Positions 23,591 to 40,509 of a stretch of 43,061 nucleotides of DNA are shown in pieces. A model generated the notes under the pieces. That model was not told the origin of the DNA and searched no databases. It saw only the letters and a list, made by a program, of their open reading frames with translations. Each line of letters starts with the position of its first letter. Positions within the stretch are counted from its first letter, which is position 1. The position numbers and the translations under genes are program-made. The DNA is taken from assembly GCF_001297775.1 (NCBI RefSeq), contig NZ_LIFX01000018.1:1-43061 (forward strand), written 5' to 3'. The stretch is from Trabulsiella odontotermitis. Its GTDB lineage: Bacteria; Pseudomonadota; Gammaproteobacteria; Enterobacterales; Enterobacteriaceae.

Positions 23591-23626
23591 GGATAAACGG
23601 CTCAGCGATGAGCCGTTTATTTTTTC
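23591..23626 (+). terminator. Terminator at the end of the S10 operon
   Basis: ATAAACGGCTCA (23593-23604) pairs perfectly with TGAGCCGTTTAT (23609-23620) around GCGA and is followed by TTTTTC. The 12-bp stem and T run make it a canonical intrinsic terminator. It separates the S10 and spc operons. Confidence 0.92.
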
Positions 23627-23646
23627 TACCCTTATCCTGAGAGCGG

Positions 23647-23655
23647 TGTTATAAT
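23647..23655 (+). promoter_or_regulatory. spc operon promoter (extended -10)
   Basis: A perfect TATAAT (23650-23655) is preceded by TG one base upstream (TGTTATAAT), an extended -10. The -35 region 16-17 bases upstream is poor. Position between the S10 terminator and rplN, and the match to E. coli Pspc, support the call. Transcription would begin near 23662. Confidence 0.85.
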
Positions 23656-23661
23656 GCTGCG

Positions 23662-24987
<1,326 letters not shown>

Positions 24988-24998
24988 GGTAGGGTTAC

Positions 24999-25307
<309 letters not shown>

Positions 25308-25334
25308 TTGTCACCAATTGAATCACGGGAGTAA

Positions 25335-26642
<1,308 letters not shown>

Positions 26643-26647
26643 GGTAG

Positions 26648-27781
<1,134 letters not shown>

Positions 27782-27788
27782 GTAGCAG

Positions 27789-29268
<1,480 letters not shown>

Positions 29269-29298
29269 TTTATTTCGCATATTTTTCTTGCAAAGTTG

Positions 29299-29333
29299 GG
29301 TTGAGCTGGCTAGATTAGCCAGCCAATCTTTTG
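29299..29333 (+). terminator. Partial terminator / spacer hairpin between spc and alpha operons
   Basis: GGTTG-A-GCTGGCTA pairs with TAGCCAGC-CAATC around GAT (29299-29328, one bulged A), followed by TTTTG. It can stop some spc transcripts; in E. coli the alpha genes are also transcribed by read-through from spc, so termination is probably incomplete. Confidence 0.7.
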
Positions 29334-29338
29334 TATGT

Positions 29339-29772
<434 letters not shown>

Positions 29773-29785
29773 TCGGGGTGATTGA

Positions 29786-30178
<393 letters not shown>

Positions 30179-30194
30179 CGCGGTCGTTTTCTAG

Positions 30195-30833
<639 letters not shown>

Positions 30834-30858
30834 AGCTTAGTACCAAAGAGAGGACACA

Positions 30859-31848
30859 ATGCAGGGTTCTGTGACAGAGTTTCTAAAACCGCGCCTGGTA
30901 GATATCGAGCAAGTGAGTTCGACGCACGCCAAGGTGACCCTTGAGCCTTTAGAGCGTGGCTTTGGCCATACTCTGGGTAACGCACTGCGCCGTATTCTGC
31001 TTTCATCAATGCCGGGTTGCGCGGTGACCGAGGTTGAGATTGATGGTGTACTGCACGAGTACAGCACCAAAGAAGGCGTTCAGGAAGATATCCTGGAAAT
31101 CCTGCTCAACCTGAAAGGGCTGGCGGTGAAAGTTCATGGTAAAGATGAAGTTATTCTTACTTTGAATAAATCTGGCATTGGCCCTGTGACCGCAGCCGAC
31201 ATTACCCACGACGGTGATGTCGAAATCGTCAAGCCGCAGCACGTTATCTGCCACCTGACCGATGAAAACGCATCTATTAGCATGCGTATCAAAGTTCAGC
31301 GCGGTCGTGGTTATGTGCCGGCGTCTTCCCGAATTCATTCGGAAGAAGATGAGCGCCCGATCGGACGTCTGCTGGTCGACGCCTGCTACAGCCCTGTAGA
31401 GCGTATTGCCTACAATGTTGAAGCAGCGCGTGTAGAACAGCGCACCGACCTGGACAAGCTGGTCATCGAAATGGAAACCAACGGCACAATCGATCCTGAA
31501 GAGGCGATTCGTCGTGCGGCAACCATCCTGGCTGAACAACTTGAAGCTTTCGTTGATTTACGTGATGTACGTCAGCCGGAAGTTAAAGAAGAGAAACCAG
31601 AATTCGATCCGATCCTGCTGCGCCCTGTTGACGATCTGGAATTGACTGTCCGCTCTGCTAACTGCCTCAAGGCAGAAGCTATCCACTATATCGGTGATCT
31701 GGTACAGCGTACCGAGGTTGAGTTGCTGAAAACGCCGAACCTGGGTAAAAAATCTCTTACCGAGATTAAAGACGTGCTGGCCTCCCGTGGTCTGTCTCTG
31801 GGCATGCGCCTGGAAAACTGGCCACCGGCAAGCATTGCTGACGAGTAA
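30859..31848 (+). CDS. rpoA: RNA polymerase alpha subunit
   Basis: Alpha dimerises to start polymerase assembly and contacts UP elements and activators. The 329-residue product has the N-terminal dimerisation domain (about 1-235), a flexible linker (about 236-249) and the C-terminal DNA-binding domain (about 250-329). The CTD keeps Arg265 in [10 protein letters not shown], needed for UP-element binding such as that at the rRNA promoter at the end of this window. It escapes most S4 repression in E. coli. Confidence 0.99.
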
Positions 31849-31864
31849 CCGGATCACAGGTTAA

Positions 31865-32275
<411 letters not shown>

Positions 32276-32290
32276 TCTGTAGTAACGTAG

Positions 32291-32318
32291 AAAAACCCGC
32301 TTCGGCGGGTTTTTTTAT
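32291..32318 (+). terminator. Terminator of the alpha operon
   Basis: AAAAACCCGC and GCGGGTTTTT pair around a TTCG tetraloop, followed by further T residues: a strong intrinsic terminator 15 bases after rplQ. Confidence 0.96.
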
Positions 32319-32384
32319 ATCCTCCGCACCCCCATCTCACTACAATATTCATACACTTTTTGTTCAATCCCCTGGAGACAGCGT

Positions 32385-32753
32385 ATGTGGTTGCTTGATC
32401 AGTGGGCGGAACGCCATATCCTTGATGCCCAAAAAAGCGGTGAGTTTGATGATCTACCCGGCACGGGTGAACCGTTGCATCTCGAGGACGACTCCCATAT
32501 TCCGGAGGAACTACGGGCGGGTTATCGCCTGTTGAAAAATGCGGGTTGTTTACCGCCGGAACTTGCTCAGCGGAAAGAAGCGCTTGAGCTCAGGGATCTC
32601 TTACAGAGCGTACGGGAAGGCGATCCCCGCTATCATGAACTGAACCGCAGACTGACGCTGCTGGAGCTGAAATTGCGTCAGGCAGGGTTGAACACCGATT
32701 TTCTGCGCGGCGAATATGCAGACCGGCTGATACAGAAAATGAATGAGGGCTGA
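32385..32753 (+). CDS. yhdN: DUF1992 family protein YhdN
   Basis: The 122-residue protein belongs to DUF1992, a domain also found in DnaJ-like proteins; its job is unknown. The signature is at the N-terminus, MWLLDQWAERHILDAQKSGE followed by the DLPGTGEPL motif, with a helical basic C-terminal half (REGDPRYHELNRRLTLLELK). No signal peptide or membrane segment. It has GGAG upstream and ends 2 bases before zntR, so the two are probably one transcript. Confidence 0.92.
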   Translation: MWLLDQWAERHILDAQKSGEFDDLPGTGEPLHLEDDSHIPEELRAGYRLLKNAGCLPPELAQRKEALELRDLLQSVREGDPRYHELNRRLTLLELKLRQAGLNTDFLRGEYADRLIQKMNEG

Positions 32754-32755
32754 AT

Positions 32756-33184
32756 ATGTACCGTATAGGCGAACTGGCGAAATTAGCAGATGTCACCCCG
32801 GATACGATCCGTTATTACGAAAAACAGCAAATGATGGACCACGATGTCCGTACAGAGGGCGGTTTTCGTCTCTATTCTGACAATGATCTGCAACGGCTGC
32901 GCTTTATTCGCTATGCGCGACAACTGGGGTTTACGTTGGAATCGATCCGTGAACTGCTCTCGATCCGTATCGATCCTGAACACCATACCTGTCAGGAGTC
33001 CAAAAGCATTGTTCAGGCACGATTAAGCGAAGTCGAAGAGCGAATTGAAGAGCTGCAGACAATGCGCCGCTCGTTGCAGCGCCTGAACGACGCATGTTGC
33101 GGTACCGCGCACAGCAGCGTGTATTGCTCTATCCTCGAAGCGCTGGAGCAAGGTGCGAGTACGCCACCACTTTCTGCACGTTGA
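32756..33184 (+). CDS. zntR: Zinc-responsive MerR-type regulator ZntR
   Basis: ZntR senses zinc and activates the zinc exporter gene zntA by bending its long-spacer promoter. The 142-residue product has a MerR winged helix-turn-helix (about 1-70, YRIGELAKLADVTPDTIRYY), a dimerisation helix (about 80-112) and a metal-binding loop. The zinc ligands Cys79, Cys114, Cys115, His119 and Cys124 are all present. zntA is not in the window. Confidence 0.96.
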   Translation: MYRIGELAKLADVTPDTIRYYEKQQMMDHDVRTEGGFRLYSDNDLQRLRFIRYARQLGFTLESIRELLSIRIDPEHHTCQESKSIVQARLSEVEERIEELQTMRRSLQRLNDACCGTAHSSVYCSILEALEQGASTPPLSAR

Positions 33185-33241
33185 TCTTTTTTAATGCGAG
33201 GATTACACTCCCGCCGTCAAAACATACAATCTGGAGAAATT

Positions 33242-33523
33242 ATGAGCCGCTATCAGCACAAGAAGGGGCAAATTAAGGATAACGCCATTGAGGCTTTACT
33301 TCATGACCCGCTGTTCCGCCAGCGCGTTGAGAAGAACAAGAAAGGGAAAGGCAGTTATTTACGCAAAGATAAGCACGAAAAACGGGGTAACTGGGAGGCC
33401 AGTGGCAAGAAAGCAAAATGCTTTTTTACCACTGGCCTTCTGGCTTTTACGCGTCAGATTATGAACGGTTATTTTGTTCTTTCAGCAGATCGCGAATTTC
33501 AGATAGCAGGACTTCTTCTTTAG
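33242..33523 (+). CDS. arfA: Alternative ribosome-rescue factor ArfA
   Basis: ArfA recruits RF2 to ribosomes stalled on mRNA without a stop codon and so backs up tmRNA. From ATG 33242 (GGAG at 33233-33236) the first 50 residues match E. coli ArfA closely ([20 protein letters not shown], then [21 protein letters not shown]). The frame runs on to 93 residues, longer than the 72 I recall for E. coli, and its last 65 bases overlap the mscL 3' end on the other strand. A long hairpin starts at codon 52, so the normal transcript is expected to end or be cut inside the gene and give a product of about 55-60 residues. An in-frame ATG at 33194 lacks family similarity. Confidence 0.93.
   Translation: MSRYQHKKGQIKDNAIEALLHDPLFRQRVEKNKKGKGSYLRKDKHEKRGNWEASGKKAKCFFTTGLLAFTRQIMNGYFVLSADREFQIAGLLL
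33397..33437 (+). terminator. Intragenic arfA hairpin (RNase III site / terminator)
   Basis: GGCCAGTGG (33397-33405) pairs with CCACTGGCC (33429-33437); inside it AAGAAAGCA pairs with TGCTTTTTT around AAA, with a single C-A mismatch between. The inner stem ends in a T run typical of an intrinsic terminator. In E. coli the equivalent hairpin makes arfA mRNA non-stop, so ArfA is tagged and destroyed unless tmRNA fails. It also faces the mscL end and could terminate that gene. Confidence 0.9.
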
Positions 33524-33872
33524 TCGGTGCCGGTGGTTCTTTCGCTTCGACTTCATTATTGCGACGAAGTTTATTCATCAGTTTGATTGCCATGAAAATA
33601 GCAAAGGCAACGATGATAAAGTCAAAAATATTCTGAATGAAAACGCCATAGTGCATCACTACCGCCGGGATATCCCCGACTGCCGGGCGCAGTGTCCAGG
33701 CAAATTGCTTGAAATCTACCCCGCCAATTAACAACCCCAGGGGCGGCATAATAATATCGGCAACCAGTGATGATACGATTTTGCCAAATGCGGCACCAAT
33801 AATGACACCCACGGCTAAATCGACAACATTCCCGCGCATCGCGAATTCGCGAAACTCTTTAAGTAAGCTCAT
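33459..33872 (-). CDS. mscL: Large-conductance mechanosensitive channel
   Basis: MscL opens under high membrane tension and releases solutes after osmotic downshock. From ATG 33872 ([20 protein letters not shown]) the protein has 137 residues: an amphipathic N-terminal helix, TM1 (about 15-45, [20 protein letters not shown]), a periplasmic loop, TM2 (about 75-100) and a cytoplasmic helix ending LLKEQNNRS. An ATG at 33884 is open but forms part of the GGAG ribosome site. Its end overlaps the long form of arfA. Confidence 0.97.
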   Translation of the reverse strand: MSLLKEFREFAMRGNVVDLAVGVIIGAAFGKIVSSLVADIIMPPLGLLIGGVDFKQFAWTLRPAVGDIPAVVMHYGVFIQNIFDFIIVAFAIFMAIKLMNKLRRNNEVEAKEPPAPTKEEVLLSEIRDLLKEQNNRS

Positions 33873-33897
33873 TTTTTTCTCCATGTGCCAGCTGACG

Positions 33898-33925
33898 TTT
33901 ATAAGTTTAACAAATGTTTAGTCAA
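33898..33925 (-). promoter_or_regulatory. mscL promoter
   Basis: On the minus strand TTGACT (33925-33920) and TATAAA (33903-33898) are 16 bases apart, about 25 bases upstream of the start codon. Good match to the sigma-70 consensus; RpoS control known for mscL was not examined. Confidence 0.75.
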
Positions 33926-33985
33926 TTTCCATTAGACACAGAGAATCAAAATAATTGATTAGCCCTTAAATAATAAAGGGTTAAT

Positions 33986-34010
33986 GAAGAAAGCGCCCCT
34001 GAGGGCGCGT
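33986..34010 (-). terminator. Terminator after trkA
   Basis: GCGCCC (33993-33998) pairs with GGGCGC (34003-34008) around a four-base loop; read on the minus strand it is followed by TTTCTTCATT. It lies 12 bases beyond the trkA stop and would end the def-fmt-rsmB-trkA transcript. Confidence 0.8.
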
Positions 34011-34019
34011 CGCTGGAAA

Positions 34020-35396
34020 TTAAAGGAAGAAAGGACTTGGCTGGAAAAGTCGTTCAACATCAGTAATAAACTTTTTATCCGTCAGGAACATAATCACGTG
34101 ATCGCCCTGTTCAATGCGAAGATTATCATTAGCGATCATGACATCATTTCCACGCACGACGGCGCCAATAATGGTTCCCGGCGGCAGTTTAATTTCATCA
34201 ATCACCCTGCCGACCACTCTGGATGTGGTTTCATCACCGTGGGCAACGGCTTCAATGGCTTCGGCAACGCCTCTGCGCAACGAAGACACACCGACAATAT
34301 CTGCTTTACGCACATGGCTCAGCAAGGCGGAAATCGTCGCCTGCTGCGGAGAAATGGCGATATCAATAACGCTGCCCTGCACGAGATCGACATAAGCGCG
34401 GCGCTGGATCAGCACCATCACCTTTTTCGCCCCCATGCGTTTCGCCAGCATCGCCGACATGATGTTCGCTTCGTCATCGTTGGTGACCGCGATAAAGAGA
34501 TCAACCTGATCGATATGCTCTTCCGTCAGCAGTTCCTGATCCGACGCATCGCCGAAGAACACGATCGTATTTTGCAGCTTCTCGGCCAGCTCTGCGGCAC
34601 GCTGCTGATCGCGCTCGATCAGTTTGACGCTGTAGTCTTTCTCCAGACGCTGGGCCAGCCCTGCACCAATGTTACCGCCGCCCACGAGCATGATGCGCTT
34701 ATAGGGTTTCTCCAGACGCTGCATTTCGCTCATGACGGCGCGAATATGCTGTGAGGCAGCAATGAAGAAAACCTCATCACCGGCCTCCACAATGGTCGAA
34801 CCCTGAGGACGGATCGGCCTGTCGTGGCGGAAAATCGCCGCCACGCGGGTATCGATATGCGGCATATGCTCGCGCATGGTCGACAGCGCATTGCCCACCA
34901 GCGGGCCGCCATAGTAGGCGTTAACCACCGCAAGACTCACCTTACCTTCGGCAAAATTCACCACCTGTAGCGCGCCAGGATATTCGATCAGGCGATAAAT
35001 GCTGTCGATGACCAGTTGCTCCGGGGCAATCAAATGATCGATCGGCACCGCTTCGGAATGAAATAGTTTCTCGGCATCACGGACGTAGTCAGGCGCACGG
35101 ATGCGCGCGATACGATTTGGTGTGTTAAACAGGGAGTAGGCGACCTGGCAGGCCACCATATTGGTTTCGTCCGAGCTGGTCACGGCAACGAGCATATCTG
35201 CGTCGTCGGCACCGGCTTCGCGCAGCACGCGGGGATGCGAACCATGGCCCTGCACGACACGGAGATCGAATTTATCCTGCAGGCTGTGCAGACGTTCGCC
35301 ATTGATGTCGACAACGGTAATGTCGTTATTCTCGCCCACCAGGTTTTCCGCCAGGGTGCCGCCAACCTGACCCGCACCAAGTATGATAATTTTCAT
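34020..35396 (-). CDS. trkA: Trk potassium uptake regulator TrkA
   Basis: TrkA is the cytoplasmic NAD(H)/nucleotide-binding subunit that gates the TrkG/TrkH potassium channels. The 458-residue product is two tandem RCK units. The first Rossmann motif [15 protein letters not shown] is at about residues 4-18, the second [15 protein letters not shown] at about 237-251, each followed by a TrkA_C domain (about 140-225 and 370-455). It follows rsmB by 21 bases. Its neighbour mscL also deals with turgor, but is a separate transcript. Confidence 0.98.
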   Translation of the reverse strand: MKIIILGAGQVGGTLAENLVGENNDITVVDINGERLHSLQDKFDLRVVQGHGSHPRVLREAGADDADMLVAVTSSDETNMVACQVAYSLFNTPNRIARIRAPDYVRDAEKLFHSEAVPIDHLIAPEQLVIDSIYRLIEYPGALQVVNFAEGKVSLAVVNAYYGGPLVGNALSTMREHMPHIDTRVAAIFRHDRPIRPQGSTIVEAGDEVFFIAASQHIRAVMSEMQRLEKPYKRIMLVGGGNIGAGLAQRLEKDYSVKLIERDQQRAAELAEKLQNTIVFFGDASDQELLTEEHIDQVDLFIAVTNDDEANIMSAMLAKRMGAKKVMVLIQRRAYVDLVQGSVIDIAISPQQATISALLSHVRKADIVGVSSLRRGVAEAIEAVAHGDETTSRVVGRVIDEIKLPPGTIIGAVVRGNDVMIANDNLRIEQGDHVIMFLTDKKFITDVERLFQPSPFFL

Positions 35397-35417
35397 CTGT
35401 CGCGATCCGTTATCCGA

Positions 35418-36707
35418 TCATTTCTTGATTAGCTTAGCGTAAAAGAAGCCATCGCCTTCTTCCGCAGCAGGCAGGTTTTGCTTGCCCGGATCCTCTGGTG
35501 TACCGGTGCCACTCAATACCGCATCAGGCGTACGTTCCAGAAACGCGCGTATTTGTTCGCTGTTCTCTTCAGGAAGAATGGAACAGGTAGCATAAACCAG
35601 CGTACCGCCAGACTTCAGATGCGGCCACACTGCATCGAGAATTTCGCGTTGCAGACCGGCAAGTTCAGGAATATCACGATCGCGACGCAGCCATTTGATA
35701 TCAGGATGGCGGCGAATCACGCCGGTCGCAGAACAGGGAGCATCCAGCAGGATACGATCAAACTGTATACCATCGCACCACTGCGCAGGATAGCGACCGT
35801 CGCCTTGTTTCACCTGCGCTTTCATTCCCAGGCGTTTCAGGTTGTCATACACGCGGGAGAGTCGTTTTTCATCCACATCGACGGCCATCACCTGCGCGTC
35901 TGGCGCTGCCTCCAGAATATGCGTCGTTTTACCACCCGGCGCCGCGCAGAGGTCGAGGATCTGCTCGCCATTTTCTGGCGCCAGGTACGTAATGCAACCC
36001 TGCGCGGAGGCATCCTGGACGGTCACCCATCCTTCTTCAAAACCCGGCAGGGCGTGAACGGGTAGCGGGGATTCCAGCCGGATGGCGTCCGGGTAGTCGG
36101 GATGCGTAAAACCTTTATGACCTGCTTCTTCCAGCAAGGCCAGCCACGCATCGCGACTGTGATGATTACGGTTAATGCGCAGCCACATCGGCGGCCGTTG
36201 GTTATTGGCCTCAACAATGGTTTCCCACTGCTGCGGATATGCTTTTTGAAGTCGTTTTAACAACCAGGAAGGATGAAGCGAACGGCTTTCGCTTTGCGCA
36301 AACGCGCTAAGTAACGCTTCTTGCTGGCGCTGAAACTGGCGCAGTACACCATTGATCAGCCCTTTTAGCTGCGGACGTTTGATAGCAACCGCGCCTTCTA
36401 CGGTCTCTGCCAGCGCGGCGTGCGGCGGAATTCGGGTATAAAGTAGCTGATAGAAACCCACCATGATCAGGTAGTGGATTGTGCGTTGTTTGCCCGTCAT
36501 CGGGCGCGACATGAGCTGATTGATCAGCCATTCCAGCTGAGAAAGGGTGCGCAAAACACCAAAGCAGAGCTCCTGGAGCAGTGCTTTATCTTTGTCTGAC
36601 ACTTTTTGCTGGAGCGGCGGGAGAACATTGCTGAGCGATTGCCCGTTTTCAACTACCTGCTCCACGGCCTGAGCCGCAAGGCTGCGTAAATTTGTATTTT
36701 TTTTCAT
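35418..36707 (-). CDS. rsmB: 16S rRNA m5C967 methyltransferase RsmB
   Basis: RsmB (Sun/Fmu) uses S-adenosylmethionine to methylate C967 of 16S rRNA. ATG 36707 gives 429 residues, the E. coli length; an upstream ATG at 36737 would add ten residues lying in a terminator-like hairpin. The N-terminal NusB-like domain (about 1-140) is followed by the Rossmann methyltransferase with [14 protein letters not shown], the PC motif DAPCSATG and the TC motif YATCS, which supplies the nucleophilic Cys. Confidence 0.97.
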   Translation of the reverse strand: MKKNTNLRSLAAQAVEQVVENGQSLSNVLPPLQQKVSDKDKALLQELCFGVLRTLSQLEWLINQLMSRPMTGKQRTIHYLIMVGFYQLLYTRIPPHAALAETVEGAVAIKRPQLKGLINGVLRQFQRQQEALLSAFAQSESRSLHPSWLLKRLQKAYPQQWETIVEANNQRPPMWLRINRNHHSRDAWLALLEEAGHKGFTHPDYPDAIRLESPLPVHALPGFEEGWVTVQDASAQGCITYLAPENGEQILDLCAAPGGKTTHILEAAPDAQVMAVDVDEKRLSRVYDNLKRLGMKAQVKQGDGRYPAQWCDGIQFDRILLDAPCSATGVIRRHPDIKWLRRDRDIPELAGLQREILDAVWPHLKSGGTLVYATCSILPEENSEQIRAFLERTPDAVLSGTGTPEDPGKQNLPAAEEGDGFFYAKLIKK

Positions 36708-36713
36708 AACCGC

Positions 36714-36745
36714 AAAAACAAAAATGCCCGGTAACACCGGGCTTA
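36714..36745 (-). terminator. Terminator-like hairpin between fmt and rsmB
   Basis: On the minus strand GCCCGGT pairs with ACCGGGC around GTT (36742-36726), then runs into ATTTTTGTTTTTG. It sits 17 bases past the fmt stop and overlaps the leader of rsmB, so it would reduce transcription into rsmB and trkA. Structure is clear; effect is inferred. Confidence 0.75.
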
Positions 36746-36758
36746 AGACGTTTCACCC

Positions 36759-37706
36759 TCAGGCGAGACGATTACCGGGAATAAACCACTCCCGACGGGA
36801 ATTTAACAGATCCTGCACGTTCATCGCTTTCTTCCCTGCAGGCTGTAGCGATTGCAGGTTTAAAATGCCATCGCCTGTCGCGACCTGAATGCCGTTTTTA
36901 TTGGCCTCAATGATGGTGCCGGGTTCAGCATTCGCGGGTGTATCAATAACCGACGCCTGCCAGACTTTAACCGGTTGATCGTCAATGACGATATAGCTCA
37001 TCGGCCAGGGATTGAAAGCACGAATATTACGTTCAAGCTGAGCGGCGGATAGTGACCAGTCAACGCGCGCCTCTTCCTTGCTGAGTTTCTCAGCATAGGT
37101 GACCAGTGATTCATCCTGCACTTCGGGTTTTGCCGTGCCGCGCGCAAGCTGGTTCAGTGTGAGCAGCAGACCTTCAGGTCCCATTCCGGCCAGTTTGTCG
37201 TACAGCGATGCGCTGGTATCGTCAGGCGTAATCGGGCAGGCAAGCTTACAGAGCATATCGCCGGTATCAAGACCCACATCCATCTGCATGATGGTCACGC
37301 CAGTTTCGGCATCACCGGCCCACAGCGAACGCTGGATGGGTGCAGCACCGCGCCAGCGTGGCAGCAGGGAACCATGCACGTTGATACAGCCAAGACGAGG
37401 CATATCCAGCACGGCTTTCGGCAGAATCAGGCCATATGCCACGACGACCATGACATCGGCGTTAAGATCAGCAACGAGCTGCTGGTTTTCCTGCGGGCGA
37501 AGCGAGACAGGCTGGAAAACTGGTAGACCTTTTTCTTCGGCGAGCACCTTTACCGGGCTCGGCATCAGCTTCTTGCCGCGACCCGCAGGGCGATCGGGTT
37601 GGGTAAACACGCCGACAATCTGATGCTCAGACGACAACAGCGCGTCAAGATGACGCGCTGCAAAGTCAGGTGTACCCGCAAAAATAATACGTAGTGAGTC
37701 TGACAC
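36759..37706 (-). CDS. fmt: Methionyl-tRNA formyltransferase
   Basis: Fmt transfers a formyl group from 10-formyl-tetrahydrofolate to initiator Met-tRNA. The 315-residue product has the formyltransferase fold with the catalytic Asn/His in [13 protein letters not shown] and the Asp in [10 protein letters not shown], plus a C-terminal tRNA-binding OB-like domain (about 205-315). It lies 14 bases after def, whose product removes the same formyl group from finished proteins. Confidence 0.98.
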   Translation of the reverse strand: MSDSLRIIFAGTPDFAARHLDALLSSEHQIVGVFTQPDRPAGRGKKLMPSPVKVLAEEKGLPVFQPVSLRPQENQQLVADLNADVMVVVAYGLILPKAVLDMPRLGCINVHGSLLPRWRGAAPIQRSLWAGDAETGVTIMQMDVGLDTGDMLCKLACPITPDDTSASLYDKLAGMGPEGLLLTLNQLARGTAKPEVQDESLVTYAEKLSKEEARVDWSLSAAQLERNIRAFNPWPMSYIVIDDQPVKVWQASVIDTPANAEPGTIIEANKNGIQVATGDGILNLQSLQPAGKKAMNVQDLLNSRREWFIPGNRLA

Positions 37707-37720
37707 GTTGATTCTTGTCC

Positions 37721-38230
37721 TTAAGCTCTCGCATTCAGACGGTCGAGTTTCTCAACTTTCTGACGAATACGTTGTTGCTTCAGCGGCGACAGATAATCGA
37801 TAAACAGCTTGCCGACCAGGTGATCCATTTCATGCTGAATACAGATTGCCAGCAGGCCATCGGCTTCCAGTTCGTATGATGTGCCTTCACGGTCCAGCGC
37901 ACGGATTTTCACTTTCTCGGCGCGCGGCACCAGAGCGCGTTGCTCCGGAATAGAAAGACAACCTTCTTCAATACCGGTTTCACCGCTTTTTTCCAGCAGT
38001 TCCGGGTTGATCAGTACCAGTCGTTCGTCGCGATTTTCGGAAACATCAATCACGATGATGCGCTGATGGATATCCACCTGCGTTGCCGCCAGACCGATAC
38101 CTTCTTCGGCGTACATCGTCTCGAACATATCATCGACGATACGCTGAATTTCTGCATTCACTTCTTTGACCGGCGTAGCGACTTTGCGAAGGCGCTCGTC
38201 CGGAATATGTAACACTTGCAAAACTGCCAT
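37721..38230 (-). CDS. def: Peptide deformylase
   Basis: Def removes the N-formyl group from new proteins and uses Fe(II). The 169-residue product carries all three family motifs: GIGLAATQ (about 44-51), EGCLS with the metal ligand Cys91, and QHEMDH with metal ligands His133 and His137 and the catalytic Glu134. First gene of the minus-strand def-fmt-rsmB-trkA run; the cofactor and product fit with fmt. Confidence 0.99.
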   Translation of the reverse strand: MAVLQVLHIPDERLRKVATPVKEVNAEIQRIVDDMFETMYAEEGIGLAATQVDIHQRIIVIDVSENRDERLVLINPELLEKSGETGIEEGCLSIPEQRALVPRAEKVKIRALDREGTSYELEADGLLAICIQHEMDHLVGKLFIDYLSPLKQQRIRQKVEKLDRLNARA

Positions 38231-38358
38231 AAATTTCCAGAGTCGTATTCAGGAGTTGAAAAGATAATTACTACTATTCTAGACAAAACCCCACCTGATT
38301 GACAGCATCACTGACCAATCGCAAGGATTGCCGAAGCCGCTTGTGGCAGGGAGAAGAG
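38231..38358. promoter_or_regulatory. Divergent region between def and dprA
   Basis: This 128-base gap must start transcription both ways. A TTGACA lies at 38299-38304 on the plus strand, but no good -10 follows at the right distance. The part next to def is AT-rich (AATTACTACTATTCTAGA). No operator recognised. Confidence 0.4.
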
Positions 38359-39483
38359 ATGACATCAACAGAGATAGGGTTGCGTCTGATGGCGGTAGCC
38401 GGAATATACGGTGACGTTATGCTGGACGCGTTTCGGGCGCTGAAAACGTCTCCTTCTGTAGAAAAGCGTGCCCTGCTGCAGGCGGGTCTTTCCGCCAGAC
38501 AAGCGGCGCAGTTTCTCGCTGTTTCTGATACCGAACTGGAAACCTCTCTGCAATGGCTTGAGAAGCCAGACCATCATTTGATTACCGCAGACAGCAGTGC
38601 GTACCCCGAAGCGTTACGCGCCATCGTGGATTACCCCGCGCTATTGTTTGTTGCAGGCGATCCCACAGTGCTTCATTCCCCGCAACTGGCCGTGGTGGGA
38701 AGCCGGGCCCATTCCTGGTATGGCGAACGGTGGGGCAGCCTTTTCTGCGAGACGCTGGCGGCACACGGTTTGACGATCACCAGCGGGCTGGCGCTGGGGA
38801 TTGACGGTGTAGCTCACCGCGCGGCATTGAAAGCCAAAGGGAAAACCATCGCTGTGCTGGGACACGGGCTTTCATTAATTCATCCGCGGCGGCATCTTTC
38901 GTTGGCGAAGCAAATTCTGGAAACGGGTGGCGCGCTGGTGTCTGAGTTTCCATTGTTGACCAAACCGCTGGCTCACCACTTTCCCCGGCGAAACCGGGTC
39001 ATCAGTGGTCTAAGCATGGGAGTATTCGTCGTTGAAGCGGCGCTAAAGAGCGGTTCACTGGTTACCGCCAGATGTGCGCTCGAACAGGGAAGAGACGTCT
39101 TTGCCTTGCCCGGCCCGGTTGGTCACCCCGGTACGGAGGGCCCGCACTGGCTGATTCGGCAGGGCGCGATTCTCGTGAACTCACCCGAGGAAATCCTGGA
39201 AAATTTGCAATATGGCTCCCGATGGGTGCCAGATGACGCTGAAAAAGCAATTTATTCACCGGATCATCAGACTGTGGCATTGCCATTTCCAGAGCTCCTG
39301 GCTAACGTAGGAGATGAGGTAACACCTGTTGACGTCGTCGCTGAACGTGCCGGCCAACCTGTGCCAGTAACGGTGGCTCAGCTACTCGAACTGGAGTTAG
39401 CAGGGTGGATCGCAGCTGTACCCGGCGGCTATGTCCGTTTAAGGAGGGCATGCCATGTTCGACGTACTAATGTATTTGTTTGA
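38359..39483 (+). CDS. dprA: DNA processing protein DprA (Smf)
   Basis: DprA binds incoming single-stranded DNA and loads RecA in competent bacteria; its role in enterobacteria is less clear. ATG 38359 gives 374 residues, the E. coli length; the frame upstream is open from a TTG at 38299 but has no similarity. Visible parts are an N-terminal helical domain (about 1-75), the Rossmann domain with [11 protein letters not shown] and [16 protein letters not shown] (about 105-300) and a C-terminal winged helix (about 315-365). It overlaps smg by 29 bases. Confidence 0.96.
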   Translation: MTSTEIGLRLMAVAGIYGDVMLDAFRALKTSPSVEKRALLQAGLSARQAAQFLAVSDTELETSLQWLEKPDHHLITADSSAYPEALRAIVDYPALLFVAGDPTVLHSPQLAVVGSRAHSWYGERWGSLFCETLAAHGLTITSGLALGIDGVAHRAALKAKGKTIAVLGHGLSLIHPRRHLSLAKQILETGGALVSEFPLLTKPLAHHFPRRNRVISGLSMGVFVVEAALKSGSLVTARCALEQGRDVFALPGPVGHPGTEGPHWLIRQGAILVNSPEEILENLQYGSRWVPDDAEKAIYSPDHQTVALPFPELLANVGDEVTPVDVVAERAGQPVPVTVAQLLELELAGWIAAVPGGYVRLRRACHVRRTNVFV

Positions 39484-39928
39484 GACTTACATCCATAACG
39501 AAGCTGAAATGCGCGTGGATCAGGACAAACTGACGCGGGACCTTACCGACGCCGGTTTTGATCGTGAGGATATTTATAACGCGCTGTTGTGGCTTGAAAA
39601 GCTCGCTGACTATCAGGAAGGCCTCGCCGAACCGATGCAGCTCGCTTCTGACCCACTCTCCGTTCGTATTTATACGGAAGAAGAGTGCCAACGGCTGGAT
39701 GCCAGTTGCCGGGGATTCTTGTTATTCCTGGAGCAGATTCAGGTGCTAAACCTCGAAACGCGTGAAATGGTGATCGAACGCGTCATGGCGCTGGATGCCG
39801 CAGAATTCGATCTGGAAGACCTTAAGTGGGTCATTCTGATGGTGCTGTTTAACATCCCGGGTTGTGAAAACGCGTACCAACAAATGGAAGAATTACTCTT
39901 CGAAGTGAATGAAGGTATGCTGCATTAA
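39455..39928 (+). CDS. smg: DUF494 family protein Smg
   Basis: Smg is a 157-residue acidic protein of unknown function (DUF494), conserved next to dprA in gamma-proteobacteria. It starts [20 protein letters not shown] and is mostly predicted helix, with no signal or membrane segment. AAGGAGG within dprA serves as ribosome site, so the genes are translationally linked. Confidence 0.95.
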   Translation: MFDVLMYLFETYIHNEAEMRVDQDKLTRDLTDAGFDREDIYNALLWLEKLADYQEGLAEPMQLASDPLSVRIYTEEECQRLDASCRGFLLFLEQIQVLNLETREMVIERVMALDAAEFDLEDLKWVILMVLFNIPGCENAYQQMEELLFEVNEGMLH

Positions 39929-39954
39929 TCATTTGTGCGGCATCAAGAGTTGTT

Positions 39955-40509
39955 ATGGTCAAATCAGCACTGTTTACGGTGCGTAAAAATGAGCCCTGCC
40001 CTCAATGCGGGGCTGAACTGGTTATCCGATCCGGGAAACACGGTCCGTTTCTCGGCTGCTCTCATTATCCGGAATGCGATTACGTCCGTCCCCTGAAGAC
40101 CCAGGCGGATGGGCACATCGTAAAAGTTCTGGAGGGGCAGTTATGCCCTGCCTGTGGCGCAGAGCTGGTGTTGCGCCAGGGGCGTTTTGGTATGTTCATT
40201 GGGTGCAGCCAATACCCTGAGTGTGAACATACCGAAGTCATCGACAAGCCCGATGAAACGGCGATTAGCTGCCCGCAGTGTCATCAGGGCCACCTCGTCC
40301 AGCGCCGCTCGCGCTATGGTAAAACCTTTCATTCCTGCGATCGCTATCCGGAATGTCAGTTCGTTATCAATTTCAAACCCGTGGCGGGCGAATGTCCGGA
40401 ATGCCATTACCCGCTGCTCATCGAAAAGAAAACCGCACAGGGCGTGAAGCGTTTCTGTGCCAGTAAACAATGTGGAAAGCCGGTAACGGCGGAACAAATC
40501 AGTGAATAA
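39955..40509 (+). CDS. yrdD: Topoisomerase-type zinc-ribbon protein YrdD
   Basis: YrdD resembles the C-terminal zinc-ribbon domains of DNA topoisomerase I, without the catalytic part; it probably binds single-stranded nucleic acid. The 184-residue product contains four Cys4 modules in tandem: CPQC...CSHYPEC (about 15-43), CPAC...CSQYPEC (about 64-92), CPQC...CDRYPEC (about 104-132) and a divergent CPEC...CASKQC (about 144-172). It overlaps tsaC by 8 bases. Confidence 0.93.
   Translation: MVKSALFTVRKNEPCPQCGAELVIRSGKHGPFLGCSHYPECDYVRPLKTQADGHIVKVLEGQLCPACGAELVLRQGRFGMFIGCSQYPECEHTEVIDKPDETAISCPQCHQGHLVQRRSRYGKTFHSCDRYPECQFVINFKPVAGECPECHYPLLIEKKTAQGVKRFCASKQCGKPVTAEQISE

Noticed and set aside
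33194-33241. An upstream ATG that would add 16 residues to ArfA.
   Set aside because: The added residues match no ArfA, and GGAG sits properly before the ATG at 33242.
33984-34754. A 256-codon plus-strand frame opposite trkA.
   Set aside because: It mirrors the conserved trkA coding strand, starts within the trkA terminator and is His/Asn-rich nonsense.
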